A stretch of 64,000 bases of DNA. Origin: Ypsolopha sequella. Lineage: Eukaryota > Arthropoda > Insecta > Lepidoptera > Ypsolophidae. The stretch spans positions 14,954,339-15,018,338 of the forward strand of contig OW204011.1 in NCBI GenBank assembly GCA_934047225.1, given 5' to 3'. Both the position numbers and the translations under genes were made by a program. Of the stretch, positions 10,226-21,600 are shown piece by piece; the stretch's first letter is position 1; each line of letters starts with the position of its first letter. Below the pieces are notes generated by a model. That model ran no database searches and was not told where the DNA came from. It was given only the letters and a program-made list of their open reading frames with translations.

Positions 10226-12135
10226 ATATTGTTGAAATTGCTATAAAATCATTATTCATGCTTGATTAATTACCATCTTTGATCATATTATAAACGTTTG
10301 CAAAAGTGATTGATCTTTTTTTTTAGTTAGAAAATGTCGAGTCCTCGCCCAAGATCAGAAAAGTTTACACTAAGTAGTTAGTAACTAAACAAAAGATTAT
10401 TGATTATTGTTTTTTTTCCGCCGGACTATAACGAGAGTTAAGGGGCTTCATCTGATTTTGATACCAAACTGTGACTTTAAAGGACGGATAGATAACGGAG
10501 CCTCGCGATAATGGTTCTTTGGACTCTTTGGCTACGGAACCCTAAAAACTAATGTTCATACAGAATACTGGTCGCATAATGGCCGTCTCACTACAGGTTT
10601 TACCGGTTAATATGTGCAGGAAAATAAAATTTTATTTATATGCTTGCTGTTAAAGACAAACATTTAAAAAAAAATACAGAGATCGTGGGGTTGACCCGTG
10701 TGGCGCACAGTAATTTTTGTTCGGACTGTCTGTTGGTCCTTTTTGTACCCGAAGTGTGGCGATAGGGCTCATCACCAGGGTGTGTCGATTTTCCACTTTT
10801 TTCGAATTTTGTATTGTAATACATTAGACATTGTAAAGAGTGTTTAATAAACTTATAAATAACATTGCAAATAAAAAGATAAGGAAAATGGTATCAGTAT
10901 GTACATTGTAAATAGCATAATATATATTTTAAATCGATTAATGATACATTTAAGTTTATATAATATAGGTACATATATAAGTATATAGATAATCATACAT
11001 ATAATACTCTTAATATTATTAAATGGTACGTTAATTTATCTGCAAAACAATAGAAGTTCCAAGTTCCTAAAAATGACTATTGTTTTTTACGTGTTTTAAT
11101 CATAGTTGTGTTAATGAACAGGCAGTGACAGAATAACAGCGCCCCTTTGCTTCTGGCTTAAGGGACAAAAGCTGAGTCACCGACATTTTCAACAGAACCT
11201 GTCTAATCTTAAATAGTCTTTAAGTATTATGTCTTTTGTGTTGTGTTCTGTTGAATAAAAATCTTTTTATTTATTTATTTATTTTTATTTATTTAAATAC
11301 ATAAACTATACAAAACAACATCCTACCCATTCCCACACACACACGCTTACACAACGTTACCATCAGCGACTGCTTCACCGTTCGCATCATTAAGAGGATG
11401 GCATACCCTAGCAACTTTTTTTTTACCCGTCTAGCACAATAAGTCTAATGGCAAAGACCTTATTTGCTTTTCATAGAGGCGATTATATTATGTTGGCTCT
11501 TTGGCCTCTTGTTCTTGGACGCGTAATACTAGTGATCACGCAGCGAAACAACAAATTGGTGTGTTTTTAGGTAATACTGAAATATTATGTAGGGAAAAAA
11601 ATATTGGATTTTAGTAACATCCCTTCAAATTTCTATTGCCCATTTTATAAAAAAAAATCAAGTTGATCTCTTAACTGCGTTTTTGAAAAGAACGTTTAAA
11701 AACCAAAAAAATAGGGTGGAAAACATCTTTTTTTTTGACAAAAGTATAAATCTTAAAACATTGTTTATAGGTGGAATCCCTAGACAAAAGATCGATAAAT
11801 CAAATATATTTTCTTCATTATGAGGAGAGACCTAGTTTCTTCCAATGAACCCTTGAAAAGCTGGTGTTGTTGATGTTCTAGCGTCAGGTGCCCCGTTAAA
11901 TCATTCACTCCAGCATTAACTGACATAGACCTAAGAACCTGGGAGACGACATATATCTGGTCACTTGGTGCTCATTATGGACACTCAACAGACAGCAATG
12001 ACAGACATAACCCGACCGACCGCTCAAAATTTCAAGAATAGCAACAACAACATCGCACAAAGACATAACCACCATCATCCATCATCCTAGAAGAGCAGTA
12101 ATTAAATAATTTCAAAAGTAATCAACATCATCTAT
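10226..12135. other. Non-coding, scattered repeat debris
   Basis: About 10.43-10.55 kb resembles a piece of the 'cggaaccc' dispersed repeat. Around 11.10-11.30 kb there is a LINE-like 3' end, with 'gttgaataaaaatc' followed by a (tttat)n tail. No gene is recognised. Confidence 0.4.
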
Positions 12136-12143
12136 AGAGAAAC

Positions 12144-12549
12144 CAGGGTTGCCAACTGTACTTTAAAATAAAGTATCTTACGTTATTTTGCGTCTTTGTA
12201 CTTTATACTTTTGAATACCAATAAAGTACGTGAAAATACTTTATTTAAATATTTACGTAAACTGAAAACACCAGCCAGCGAATACACAGCCGTAAAGAAA
12301 TCCGAGGGAAAATGTATGAGTTGTGAGCTTAATGTGTTTGTTGCAAAGAGCATAAAAATACAGTTTCACAAAAGGATTTTAAGCCTGGCCTTTCTAGTTC
12401 CTACCGTCCGGTGCCTTCATAATATATATTTCAAAAAATGTTTGAGCCCCCTTGAATAAAGGATACTTTTGTTTAAAGGACCGTACTTTTTTTTACCTTC
12501 CCTGAAATCAGATATACTTTATTTCTATAAAAAAATGTTGGCAACCCTA
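12144..12549. mobile_element. hAT-like MITE
   Basis: Terminal inverted repeats are 'cagggttgccaac' and 'gttggcaaccct', a common hAT-type end. The flanking 8-mers agagaaac (12136-12143) and agagaaat (12550-12557) match at 7 of 8 bases, as expected for a hAT target duplication. No transposase is present. Confidence 0.78.
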
Positions 12550-12640
12550 AGAGAAATCTACTTTTTATTTTTTTAGAAAAAAGTTACTAAAATTGTTTAC
12601 AAGATTCACTTTTACTTTTTTATTTCATATACCTACTACA

Positions 12641-12945
12641 CAGGTGGTAGAGCTTATGCCGGGCTCGACTGTGGAGGTATCACCATCTTACTTGGAGACC
12701 CCCTCGAAGTAATTCGAGGGAGAGCAAGAGGACAGCTCACAGGCAAAAAACCAGCAGGCCCACCACGGTTGGGACCGATGGATGGCGGTATATCCATCCC
12801 TAATAGCCGGGCCTTATATGGAACAGACTGGTGATGGGCAGTGGCGTCACTGGGCAATTCTCCCAGGATGACCGCCGGGAGTGGCAAAGTCCTGGGAAGC
12901 AGTGGTCCAGCAGTGGACGAACTAGGCTGATGGATGGATGGATAC
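12641..12945 (+). mobile_element. SINE-like deletion derivative of an RTE-type LINE, copy 1
   Basis: The head 'ggtggtagagct' and the tail ending in 'aggctgatggatggatgg' are shared with the copy at 23310-23671. The same head and tail lie at the two ends of the RTE-like LINE remnant at 31440-33990. This copy lacks a block of about 55 bp present in copy 2. Confidence 0.65.
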
Positions 12946-13359
12946 CTAACTTATATGTCAATATTTATTTGCATTCGACTGATGACGGCCCCATACCGAG
13001 GGTCGAAATATATCGAGTAATATTTTTTTTTTATTGTTTTAATACTAATAAATAATCATAGGATTATTATTATTGTTGTATTTGTGAAATTATTTTATAA
13101 TGATCTATAATAAGCTCAAATAAAAAAAATAAAAGTAAAAGTAGTCCTCTGCTCGATCATTTGATTCAAAGTTTTACAAAATGAGATTTTAAAAAAAATC
13201 GTCTCATATATCTTTTGTATTTTTTTTTTAGTTTTATCCTTATGTATGTAATTCACTAAAAATATGTCAAGAAAATTGTGTTGTTTTTTGAGGACGTACG
13301 AAAAAAAAAAACTGTTAAAAATACCTTAAATGGGAAATTCTGCGAATTTACACAGTTTT

Positions 13360-13632
13360 TATTAGGGTAACCAACGGGACCCTATTACTAAGACTCCGCT
13401 GTCCGTCTGTCACCAGGCTGTATCTCATGAACCGTGATAGTTAGACAGTTGAAATTTTCACAGATGATGTATTTCTGTTGCCGCTATAACAGCAAATACT
13501 AAAAAACAGAATAAAATAAATTATTAAGGGGCTCCCGTACAAGAGACATATTTTTTTTGCCGTTTTTATAGATAATGTTACGGAACCCTTCGTGCGCGAG
13601 TCCGACTCGCACTTGGCCGGTTTTTTTTCTGA
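13360..13632 (-). repeat. Lepidopteran 'ggccaagtgcg' repeat, reverse orientation
   Basis: Read on the minus strand it begins 'aaccggccaagtgcgagtcg', contains 'gaagggttccgtaac', and ends with a block describing 'cggagtcttagtaatagggt'. It sits inside the nested MITE set. Confidence 0.7.
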
Positions 13633-13786
13633 GACATGTTAAGAGACTAATATTTTTAAATATTGTTTTATGACAAACTTGCAAAAGGCACAAACAATAT
13701 TAGAGATGAAAGCATGTTTTGCTTCTTCCATACATTTTGTAAAACTTTGAATCAAATGAGCGAGCAGAGTATGTCGACCAATATAT

Positions 13787-14050
13787 ACAAGGTGACTTTT
13801 TGATCACCGTCCAAATTCATACTGGTGGCTTGGTAAGTGATCAGTATCATGGATCAATAACAATTTTGGTGAAATTCGTAAAATGAAATTTCGACTCCCC
13901 ATAGTGCTTCACTCGGGACTGGAACTGAATTTATATGAGAAGCCGAAATTTCATTTTACAAATTTCACAAAAATTGTTACTGATCCAAGATACTGATCAC
14001 TTATCAAGCCTCCAGTTTGAATTTGGACGATGATCAAAAAGTCACCTTGT
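13787..14050. mobile_element. Palindromic MITE, copy 2
   Basis: Same family, length (264 bp) and arm sequence as the 9962-10225 element, with only scattered base differences. It is flanked by TATA-type sequence. Confidence 0.82.
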
Positions 14051-14439
14051 ATATATTTTTTTATTTGAGCTTTTTATAGATCTTTTCAAAACAATTTCAC
14101 TATACAATATGAATTTCGAAAAAATTGGAAAGTCGCCACACCCTACTCAGCACGAACCATGTTTGGGATGTAATAACAATAAATATTCGTAAGTGAAAAT
14201 TGGGATATAAATGGGTGTTCCATCAGTCACAAGAGTCATTTGAGTCATTATTGCATTAGTCATTATCATTAGTCATTATTATATACAACAGTAATTTGAG
14301 TCATTATTGCAATGATATACAACATTCTTCATATACAATTTTGAAAATATAATTGTAGATATTAAAAAGTTAATTTTAAAAATATATACTTTTACTATAT
14401 TTACGGACACTGGTTTTGAGAAATAATTAAAAAACCACA

Positions 14440-14838
14440 AAAATATGTATGTCCCTCCCCCTTATCTCCGAAACTGTTATACCGAAAAATATGAAAACAA
14501 TTTCGATTATAAATCATAGCTGGCCAATTACAGGAAAACTATAGCAATTCAAAAAAAGTTGGGCACAAATGAAATATAAGAATGAAGTTAAATAATTAAA
14601 AAATAAATATTTAATAAAAATACAATATGGGTATCAAATTGTTTGGCTATGTTTAATTACATCTATTTCAAGAAATCCTTGAAAAACCATAAAGAAAAAA
14701 ATCATGGTAATTGTATTAACGTAAAAATTACAGCAAAAATAAAGCGGTTGAGAAATTCACGAAAAAAAATTACAAAATTAAATTTATCACGCACAACACA
14801 ATACCCTACGCAAGTCTGACTCGCACTTCACCGGTTTT
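14440..14838 (+). repeat. Lepidopteran dispersed repeat, second type
   Basis: The 5' part 'gtatgtccctccccctta' and the 3' end 'cgcacttcaccggtttttta' are shared with 20125-20335; the 5' part is shared with 24600-24720. The family ends like the 'ggccaagtgcg' repeats. Confidence 0.55.
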
Positions 14839-14964
14839 TTATTCTGACTGGGTTTTGGTGAGATCAGGGATCGAATTATTTTAGATTTTAATAAGTACTC
14901 GTATTTTTTTTTTCAGAACAACGAGACTTTTTCGTTGAAAAAGAAGTATACCAGCGGCATTGAC

Positions 14965-15440
14965 TTAAGGGGCTTAGTATCGCCAAATGGGTACTTTCTA
15001 TAGCCTACTCCTCGTTTATGGCCAAACCAAAAATATAGAAAAAAATACATTATGAATTATCAACTCTAACACAACATATGCAACATTTTTTATTTTTATA
15101 CCACCAAAAAATCCATATGAAAAAAAAATTCAACCGACTGATGTTTTTTGTCTTAAATTCCTTACTGCTCCTAAGCGGCTTAGTCGATTTAATTAATTTA
15201 TGCTTTGACTAATAGATAAACTTGATAGCTATAAACAAAACATAGGATTATTCAATCGAACAATCACGTCCATGTGAAAAGTATTATTTTCTCCTATTTC
15301 ACCCTATCAAGGACGCAGCGAGCGTCGTAACAGCCACAGTGCATTGCGCGTTGATATGAACGTTATTTCAATGTCGTTTCCGTCGATATTCGTACCGATA
15401 AAGATCGAGCTGCTAATTTGACGAAGGTAATCGCCTTAAT
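14965..15440 (+). repeat. Direct repeat of about 475 bp, copy 1
   Basis: It shares 'gccaaatgggtactttcta', 'cctactcctcgtttatggcc' and 'tcaaggacgcag' with 16213-16690 in the same orientation. Both copies start and end near TTAA. Pieces recur near 26.53-26.64, 27.6 and 44.0-44.1 kb. Confidence 0.7.
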
Positions 15441-15489
15441 TCCAAAACCGTTTCGAGTATTTTCGAACTTGTGGTCTAAAAAACCTCAT

Positions 15490-15830
15490 TATGATGAATA
15501 TTTTTACGAACAAGTTGCAACTTCCATTTGCCTTCGTGTGTTTAGAGATGTGTCCTTTGCCACCAAGATAAATTTATAATAATTTGCTGCCGACTGATTT
15601 GACAGATGGATTACAGTAGAGAAAACAGACAGAGACAAACTTTTTTTTTTCATAAGCAATTACACATCACAATCAATGTAATGTCTAAATTCTCAAGTGA
15701 CGTCATAACCGACAATTCTTTACAAAATCATGAAAAATATTGGTTAATTTATATACCAAAATAATGAAAAGTATCTCCTAAAATGACGAATATTCTTTGA
15801 AAAAAAAATCTTTTTGTAATTAAGCTATGG
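15490..15830 (-). repeat. Dispersed repeat, inverted copy of 7.70-8.06 kb
   Basis: Reverse-complement match to 7700-8060. It lies between the two 475 bp direct repeats. Confidence 0.65.
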
Positions 15831-16212
15831 GAATTATATAATCACAAAATTCTTATTCTTATTATTTTTTATACACAAAATACTTAATTAGACACGTAAA
15901 CATTAAAATTAATTCACTCTATGAGAGATTTCTTCCAGCAAACCGAAAAAAGATCAGGAATACATAAACAGAAAAAAGTAATCATATGTGTACAAACTTA
16001 ATACTTACCACCAAATAATAAACGAAAACACACTAATTCAACTAACTACAAAACCAATGTACATAAATAATGAATAAAATAGAATAAAATACATATTAAA
16101 ATTTACACCTTTTTGCTCTAAGACACTTATCAATTAAAATAAATATGTTTACATATATAAATAATTATATTAAAAAGCTCCATAATTTTTTAAATGCTCT
16201 TTCAATTCGTCC

Positions 16213-16690
16213 GTTAAGGGCCTTACTATTGCCAAATGGGTACTTTCTAAAGCCTACTCCTCGTTTATGGCCAAACCAAAAATAATGAAAAAATGTATTA
16301 TGAATAATCAACTCTTAGATAACATATGCAACATTTTTCTTTTTCATACCACCAAAACTTCTACATGAATTTTTTTTTTACTGAATGGTGTTTTTTGACC
16401 TCAAATTCCCTACTGCTCCTGAGTGGCTTGGCCGATTGAATTCATTTATGCTTTGATAAATAGATACATTTTATAGCTATAAACATAACATAAGATTATT
16501 CAATCGAGTAATCACGTCCAAGTAAAAAGTATAATTTTCTCCTATTTTGCCCTCTCAAGGACGCAGTGAGCGTCGTAACAGCCACTATGCATTGCTCGCT
16601 GATATGAACGTTATTTCAATGTCGTTTCCGTTGATATTTGTAGTGACAAATATCGAGCTGCTAATTTGGCGATGGTAATCGTCTTAATAT
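16213..16690 (+). repeat. Direct repeat of about 475 bp, copy 2
   Basis: Second copy of the 14965-15440 unit, with scattered substitutions and small indels. Confidence 0.7.
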
Positions 16691-16716
16691 CTTCTTATTT
16701 AGCTTAATCAGCCTAC

Positions 16717-16825
16717 AACCGTGGTCTAGTAGTCTAAGCCTTGGGTTCTGAATCGTGTGGTTCAATTCCCGCGGGAACGCACACAGTGGGAAAACAGACT
16801 TTATCAGTTGTGCTCAAACTATGAC
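16717..16825 (+). mobile_element. tRNA-derived SINE fragment
   Basis: An A-box-like 'tggtctagtagtctaag' at 16722-16738 and a B box 'ggttcaattcc' at 16759-16769 have the spacing of an internal RNA polymerase III promoter. The tRNA cloverleaf does not close well, so this is a SINE head and not a tRNA gene. After about 16826 it gives way to an end of the fold-back element also seen at 38.66-40.49 kb ('aacacttggcgatttatcc'). Confidence 0.6.
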
Positions 16826-16892
16826 AGAAATAAATTTCTATGTTTGAACACTTGGCGATTTATCCATCGCAAGGAGATATATATTTACATTA

Positions 16893-17012
16893 TATCATTG
16901 CAGTATAGAAATGCAGATAAAAAAATAAATGGATTTGAGAAGCTCTGAGTGGTTCAGAGCTCCTCACATCCAGATTTACTTTTCTTTCTGCGTTTCTATA
17001 CTGCAATGATAT
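16893..17012. repeat. Hairpin repeat
   Basis: 'atatcattgcagtatagaaa' and its reverse complement flank a second inner stem (gctctgag/tcagagct). It is probably a miniature fold-back element. Confidence 0.55.
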
Positions 17013-17184
17013 TATGTTAATTAAGTTGTTCTCAGTTTGGTTAGCTTATTGCAGGTTGAATCACTTGAATTTCCGAAGGTAAGATGATCCCGTGATTCCG
17101 TTAGTCCCGGTCACTTTCTGGTGGTCTTATGTAAGCCACGTCAGAGGCTGTAAAGCGGCTTAAAAACTGACACTAGAGGGCCTA

Positions 17185-17386
17185 TTATGTATCTTAAGTT
17201 GCCAACTGGACTGGGTGCTTATCATCAAAACCAAAGATATACTATTGAATTCCGATTATCAAAGGATATGTTCGCACTTGAAGTGACGACACAGTTCGTA
17301 AATAGTTCAATACCCATTAAAGGCAAATTTGAAAGTTCAGTTTTTGATGATAGGCACTCAGTCCTGTTGGCAACTAAATATACAGA
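17185..17386. mobile_element. Palindromic MITE, relative at 35.56-35.76 kb
   Basis: The inverted ends 'agttgccaactggact' and 'gtcctgttggcaact' continue into 'tgcttatcatcaaaa' and 'tttttgatgataggca'. The central 'tatgttcgcacttgaagtg' block is shared with 35569-35756. Confidence 0.7.
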
Positions 17387-17389
17387 ATA

Positions 17390-18560
17390 GACCCAGGGCT
17401 GTTGGGTCGATAGACGTTGCAGTCCACACGATAAGAAAAAGATCAGACTAACCTTTGACACGAATTTTTACGAAGTTACACGCACAGCCGCATCTATTCA
17501 CACAGCCCAACTTTTTGACCAGATTAAACTAGAAAACGAATACTTTACACAATAAATAAATAATTAATTATCAAATGAACAACATCCATGTATGATGACA
17601 CGGGTTTGCCCCGACTGCCACCAGTTAGGTATAACTATAACGTCGATATACACAAATATACCCACTTTTTAATGATGTTTACAACAAGTTTTTTAAAGGC
17701 CAGTGCACATTCTTGTTTGACGAGTATGACTTGCCGTTTTTGAATTATGCCAACAACAGATGGACTAACCGTTTTCCTGGTGAGAAAATACCCATGCAAT
17801 ACCTATTCAGACTTTATTAATGACGTGCTCATAAGATTAAACGGTGCTCTAAAGACTATATTATCGTTTTATAATGTTTGCAAATAGAGTTTTTTTTTTT
17901 TTCACTTTCCCATAGAAAATGACGAGTAGGTAATAGGTATAACTATTTATGTGTGGATGAGAATTTTAATGTTCAAAAATTAATTTTCTTTTTCAAGGTT
18001 TTTTCTATGGAAGTGAATGAATTAATGAACACTTTTATTTACATAGTAGTTATTGTACATAGTTAAATTAAAAATAGAGTACACAGTTGTATATTTATAA
18101 AACAATAGAGCCAATTTTGAAGGTTTTAATTTTAGATTTAGTGCGGTCAAAACTAAATTTTCTTCATTGCAAAATGGTTCATAAGTGTTAAAAACAGAAG
18201 CTTAATTACTTTGTAAAAATTTAAGTTCTGACAACTCTAAAAGCCTTCTAAAGCCTTCAGAATCGGCTTAAATGTGTTTTAAAATGACATAAAAGTGCAA
18301 CAAGCAGAACATTTATTTGACTTTGTCTTACAATAATGTACACTCGCCTTAAAACACATCACCAACACACTCTAAACCACAAATTGCCAATCACCGCCTG
18401 ACCTTTATTTCCTTAAAACAGAGCTGATTTTGCGATGCCACTTTACTCATTTTCCTGTTATTTTGTGCCACGCAAAATTAGACTCTGTTTCCTTCAATTT
18501 GGCATCAATTCTCAATGATTATGAGACTTCAATTCAATAACCCGATTTACTTGTTTTTCA
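17390..18560. other. Region upstream of the SPH gene
   Basis: I recognise no transposon or gene here. It should contain the upstream control region of the protease homologue gene. GATA-type sites (TTATC near 18579-18583) are visible but not diagnostic. Confidence 0.4.
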
Positions 18561-18568
18561 TTTGCAGG

Positions 18569-18656
18569 ACACAAATATTTATCAGTATCTTAGCATCTCG
18601 TGGTCACTGGCAGTGCTGTGAATTTTTAATGTGATATTAATTGTTTCAAAAATGAT
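18569..18656 (+). CDS. SPH exon 1 (5' UTR plus five coding bases)
   Basis: The ATG at 18652 is followed by AT and a strong donor (gtgagt at 18657). Splicing to 25051 completes a second Met and gives a protein starting MMLPSSSLLLVLLSTSLA, an excellent signal peptide that the main exon alone lacks. Transcription may start near the TCAGT at 18582, or a 5' UTR exon may begin after the acceptor-like 'tttgcag' at 18568. The choice of this exon is inference; the 6.4 kb intron was not checked exhaustively for alternatives. Confidence 0.5.
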
Positions 18657-21600
18657 GTGAGTATCAAGTTGTTGCAAGGTTTTTTTATTAGTTTAGATTT
18701 TAATAAGTTTTTATTTTAGTAGGTTGATTATAAGCATTTAACATTGACGCCATTACAAACGGCGTTGTCAGTTTCTAAACGCTCGCCGTTTTGAAGTTCA
18801 GCAAGTTGAAAAATGCTTGCCGTTTGTAAAATGACTTCATCATTTCCTAAGAAGCTGAAATCCAAAGTCTATCACCAAAAAATTAAAATTAGATGCAACG
18901 TCGAGTGGAGCGAGGAGGATTGGGAGCCGAGCAAAGCTACCCTCAAAAGTTCTACCAGAAATACTATATGCCGATTGAAATTATAAAATGCCGAATCCTA
19001 CAATATGACGAAGATTCGTCAAATAGAAAAATATTTAGAAACTGACGATGCCATTTGTAAATGCCAAATTTTAATATTTGTTTGTGAAATATGCATAACC
19101 ATAACATTGAGCGCTAAAAGTTTTGACAGCTCGTTGTGTTGACCAATCACAGGCGCTTCAACCTCCATGAGAGACTATTTTGGTTCATGTTCTGAGGGGG
19201 ACAGGAATAGTAGATTCAAACTAAAATTCAGATTCTCTATTAATGCAGCCAAATTCATATTGGAGGCTCGGCAAGTATCACGGTCAATCACGGAATCATA
19301 GAATCATATCTTTATTCATGAACATAGGTATTATTGGGTTGGTACAAATTTTTGAGCGCTATGTTCTACCGATAGGCGTATGAATACATTACTATTTAAA
19401 AAACACACACAAGCAAACAAGTAAGTAGACAAAGTCATCTTAAAAAATAAAATAAAAAATAAATGCTCAAATGTCAGGAGGAAAAATAAATACACTCAAT
19501 TACTTCACAAAGAAAAACATCAATGTCTAAACAATTCAAATAAAATAATTATTAATTATAGTATGATTAAATAGAAGTATCATTCAGAAAATCATTAATT
19601 TTATACGAGTAGTAACATTTGTGAAAGATATTGTTGCTAAATCCACAAAATGAAATTTTGACCTCCCATAGCAACTCGGAGCTGGGTTGCGTTTAAAATG
19701 ATTCACGAATTTCACAAAAAGGTCATCAAACCTTGATACTGGTATCGATTCGGCACAGGACAAACCTTAATTTGAGCGTTCTGTCTTTGTCTTTTCGATA
19801 CAGGAAGAAAAAGGCAGAACGCTCAAATTAAGTTTAGTCCTGTCAAATAAGTTAAGTCGTGTTGCGTCGAACCATTTGTAAGTGCTCAGTATCAAGGTTT
19901 GGTGTAAATTTACAATTTGGCTGTAATTTTTATGTCACCTTATAATTGCGTAAAACATAGTTTCTAAAACTTATTTTTATGTCGCCTTATAATTGCGTAA
20001 AACATAGTTCCTAAAACTTCTTTTTTTTTAAATATCAGGTATATTTAATTAATTTGTGAAATAAAAATATTATGAACACCCAATGTCATGTCTTTTTCGA
20101 GATATCCTTGAAAAACCATAAAAAATGTATGTCCCCACACCTTATCTCCAAAACTGGTGGACCGAAAAATATGAAAAAAATCATAGCAATATTTATTTAC
20201 GTAAGATTACAGGAAAAATAAAGCAATTGAGAAATTCACGAAAAAGAATTACAAAATTAAATTTATCGGAATTATTTAAATTATTTAAATTTATAGGTAC
20301 GCGAGTCTGACACGCACTTGGCCGGTTTTTTTTTACATCTTCTTATATGGTAATGTGTACGATTAATTGTTTAATACTAAATCCTACTCTAATTAGGTGA
20401 GATAGACAAGGATTTAAACATATTAATTCATTAACTGTAATTAAAGCATTTAAATCGCTTAACTTGAAAAAAACCGAAGACTTATGGGGCCTATCTGTGA
20501 AAGTTATAAGTTCTGTTATTGATTTAATAGCTCCTTATTTGGCATTAATTTTTAATAAATGTGTAGATGATGGTATCTTTCCTGACTTAATGAAGTTTAG
20601 TAAATTGATCCCCCTTTTTAAATCAGGCGACCACGGGGACCCTTCAAACTATAGACCTGTGTCAGTTTTACCGGTATTGAGTAAGGTTTTTGAAAAAATA
20701 GTTTTTAATCAATTGTTATTTCATTTTAATTTAAATAAGTTACTTCACTGTGAACAATATGGATTCACTAGAGGGATGTCAACCACAGATGCAGGAGTTG
20801 CTTTAGTTAAGCACATTTTTGATGCTTGGGAAGAAAAGCAAGATGCATTTGGTGTATTTTGTGACCTCTCGAAAGCCTTTGATTGCGTTAATCATGAAAC
20901 ACTCTTATGTAAATTGGATCACTACGGAGTGAGGGGCAAATCTTTGGCGTTATTGAAGTCATATCTTAGTGATCGTATTCAAAAGGTAGACATTAACGGG
21001 GTAAAATCAAGTGGAGCATTAGTTAAAATGGGTGTCCCGCAGGGTTCCATATTAGGGCCCTTGCTGTTTTTAATTTACATAAATGACCTTCCATATTTAG
21101 TTAAAGACTTAACGAAGATAGTATTATTCGCAGACGACACGTCACTTATTTTTAAAGTTAATAGACGTAAAGATATCCTTGACGGCGCGAATACAACTTT
21201 ATCACTGGTGCTTGATTGGTTTACTGTAAATAATTTAGTTTTAAACGCAAAAAAGACAAAGTGTATAAAATTTACGTTACCAAATGTAATTCAAGTGGAT
21301 GGTAATTTGCTTTTGCAGGGGTCCAAGCTGGAGTTAGTTAACGAAACAAAGTTTTTAGGCATTACGGTAGACTCTCGTCTTCAGTGGGGTCCCCACATAG
21401 AAGCCCTATGTGGTAGACTTAGTTCGGCCGCATACGCTGTTAGACGCATAAGACAAATTACTGATGTAGATACTGCTAGACTAGTCTATTTTAGTTACTT
21501 TCACAGCATTATGTCATACGGCATGCTGTTATGGGGTAGAGCCGCGGATACAGACGCAGTCTTTGTTTTGCAGAAGAGAGCAATTCGGGCTATTTATAAT

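Larger units (their letters stand above)
13075..14108. mobile_element. Nested set of palindromic MITEs
   Basis: The outermost inverted arms (about 13075-13131 and 14052-14108) share 'gatctataa' and 'agctcaaataaaaaaa'. Inside lies a second inverted pair (13146-13185 and 13730-13770, 'ctttgaatcaaatgagcgag' type), itself holding a dispersed repeat, and beside it the MITE at 13787-14050. There is no coding sequence. Confidence 0.65.

Noticed and set aside
16717..16775. tRNA gene
   Set aside because: A and B boxes are present but the acceptor and anticodon arms do not pair; a SINE head fits better.
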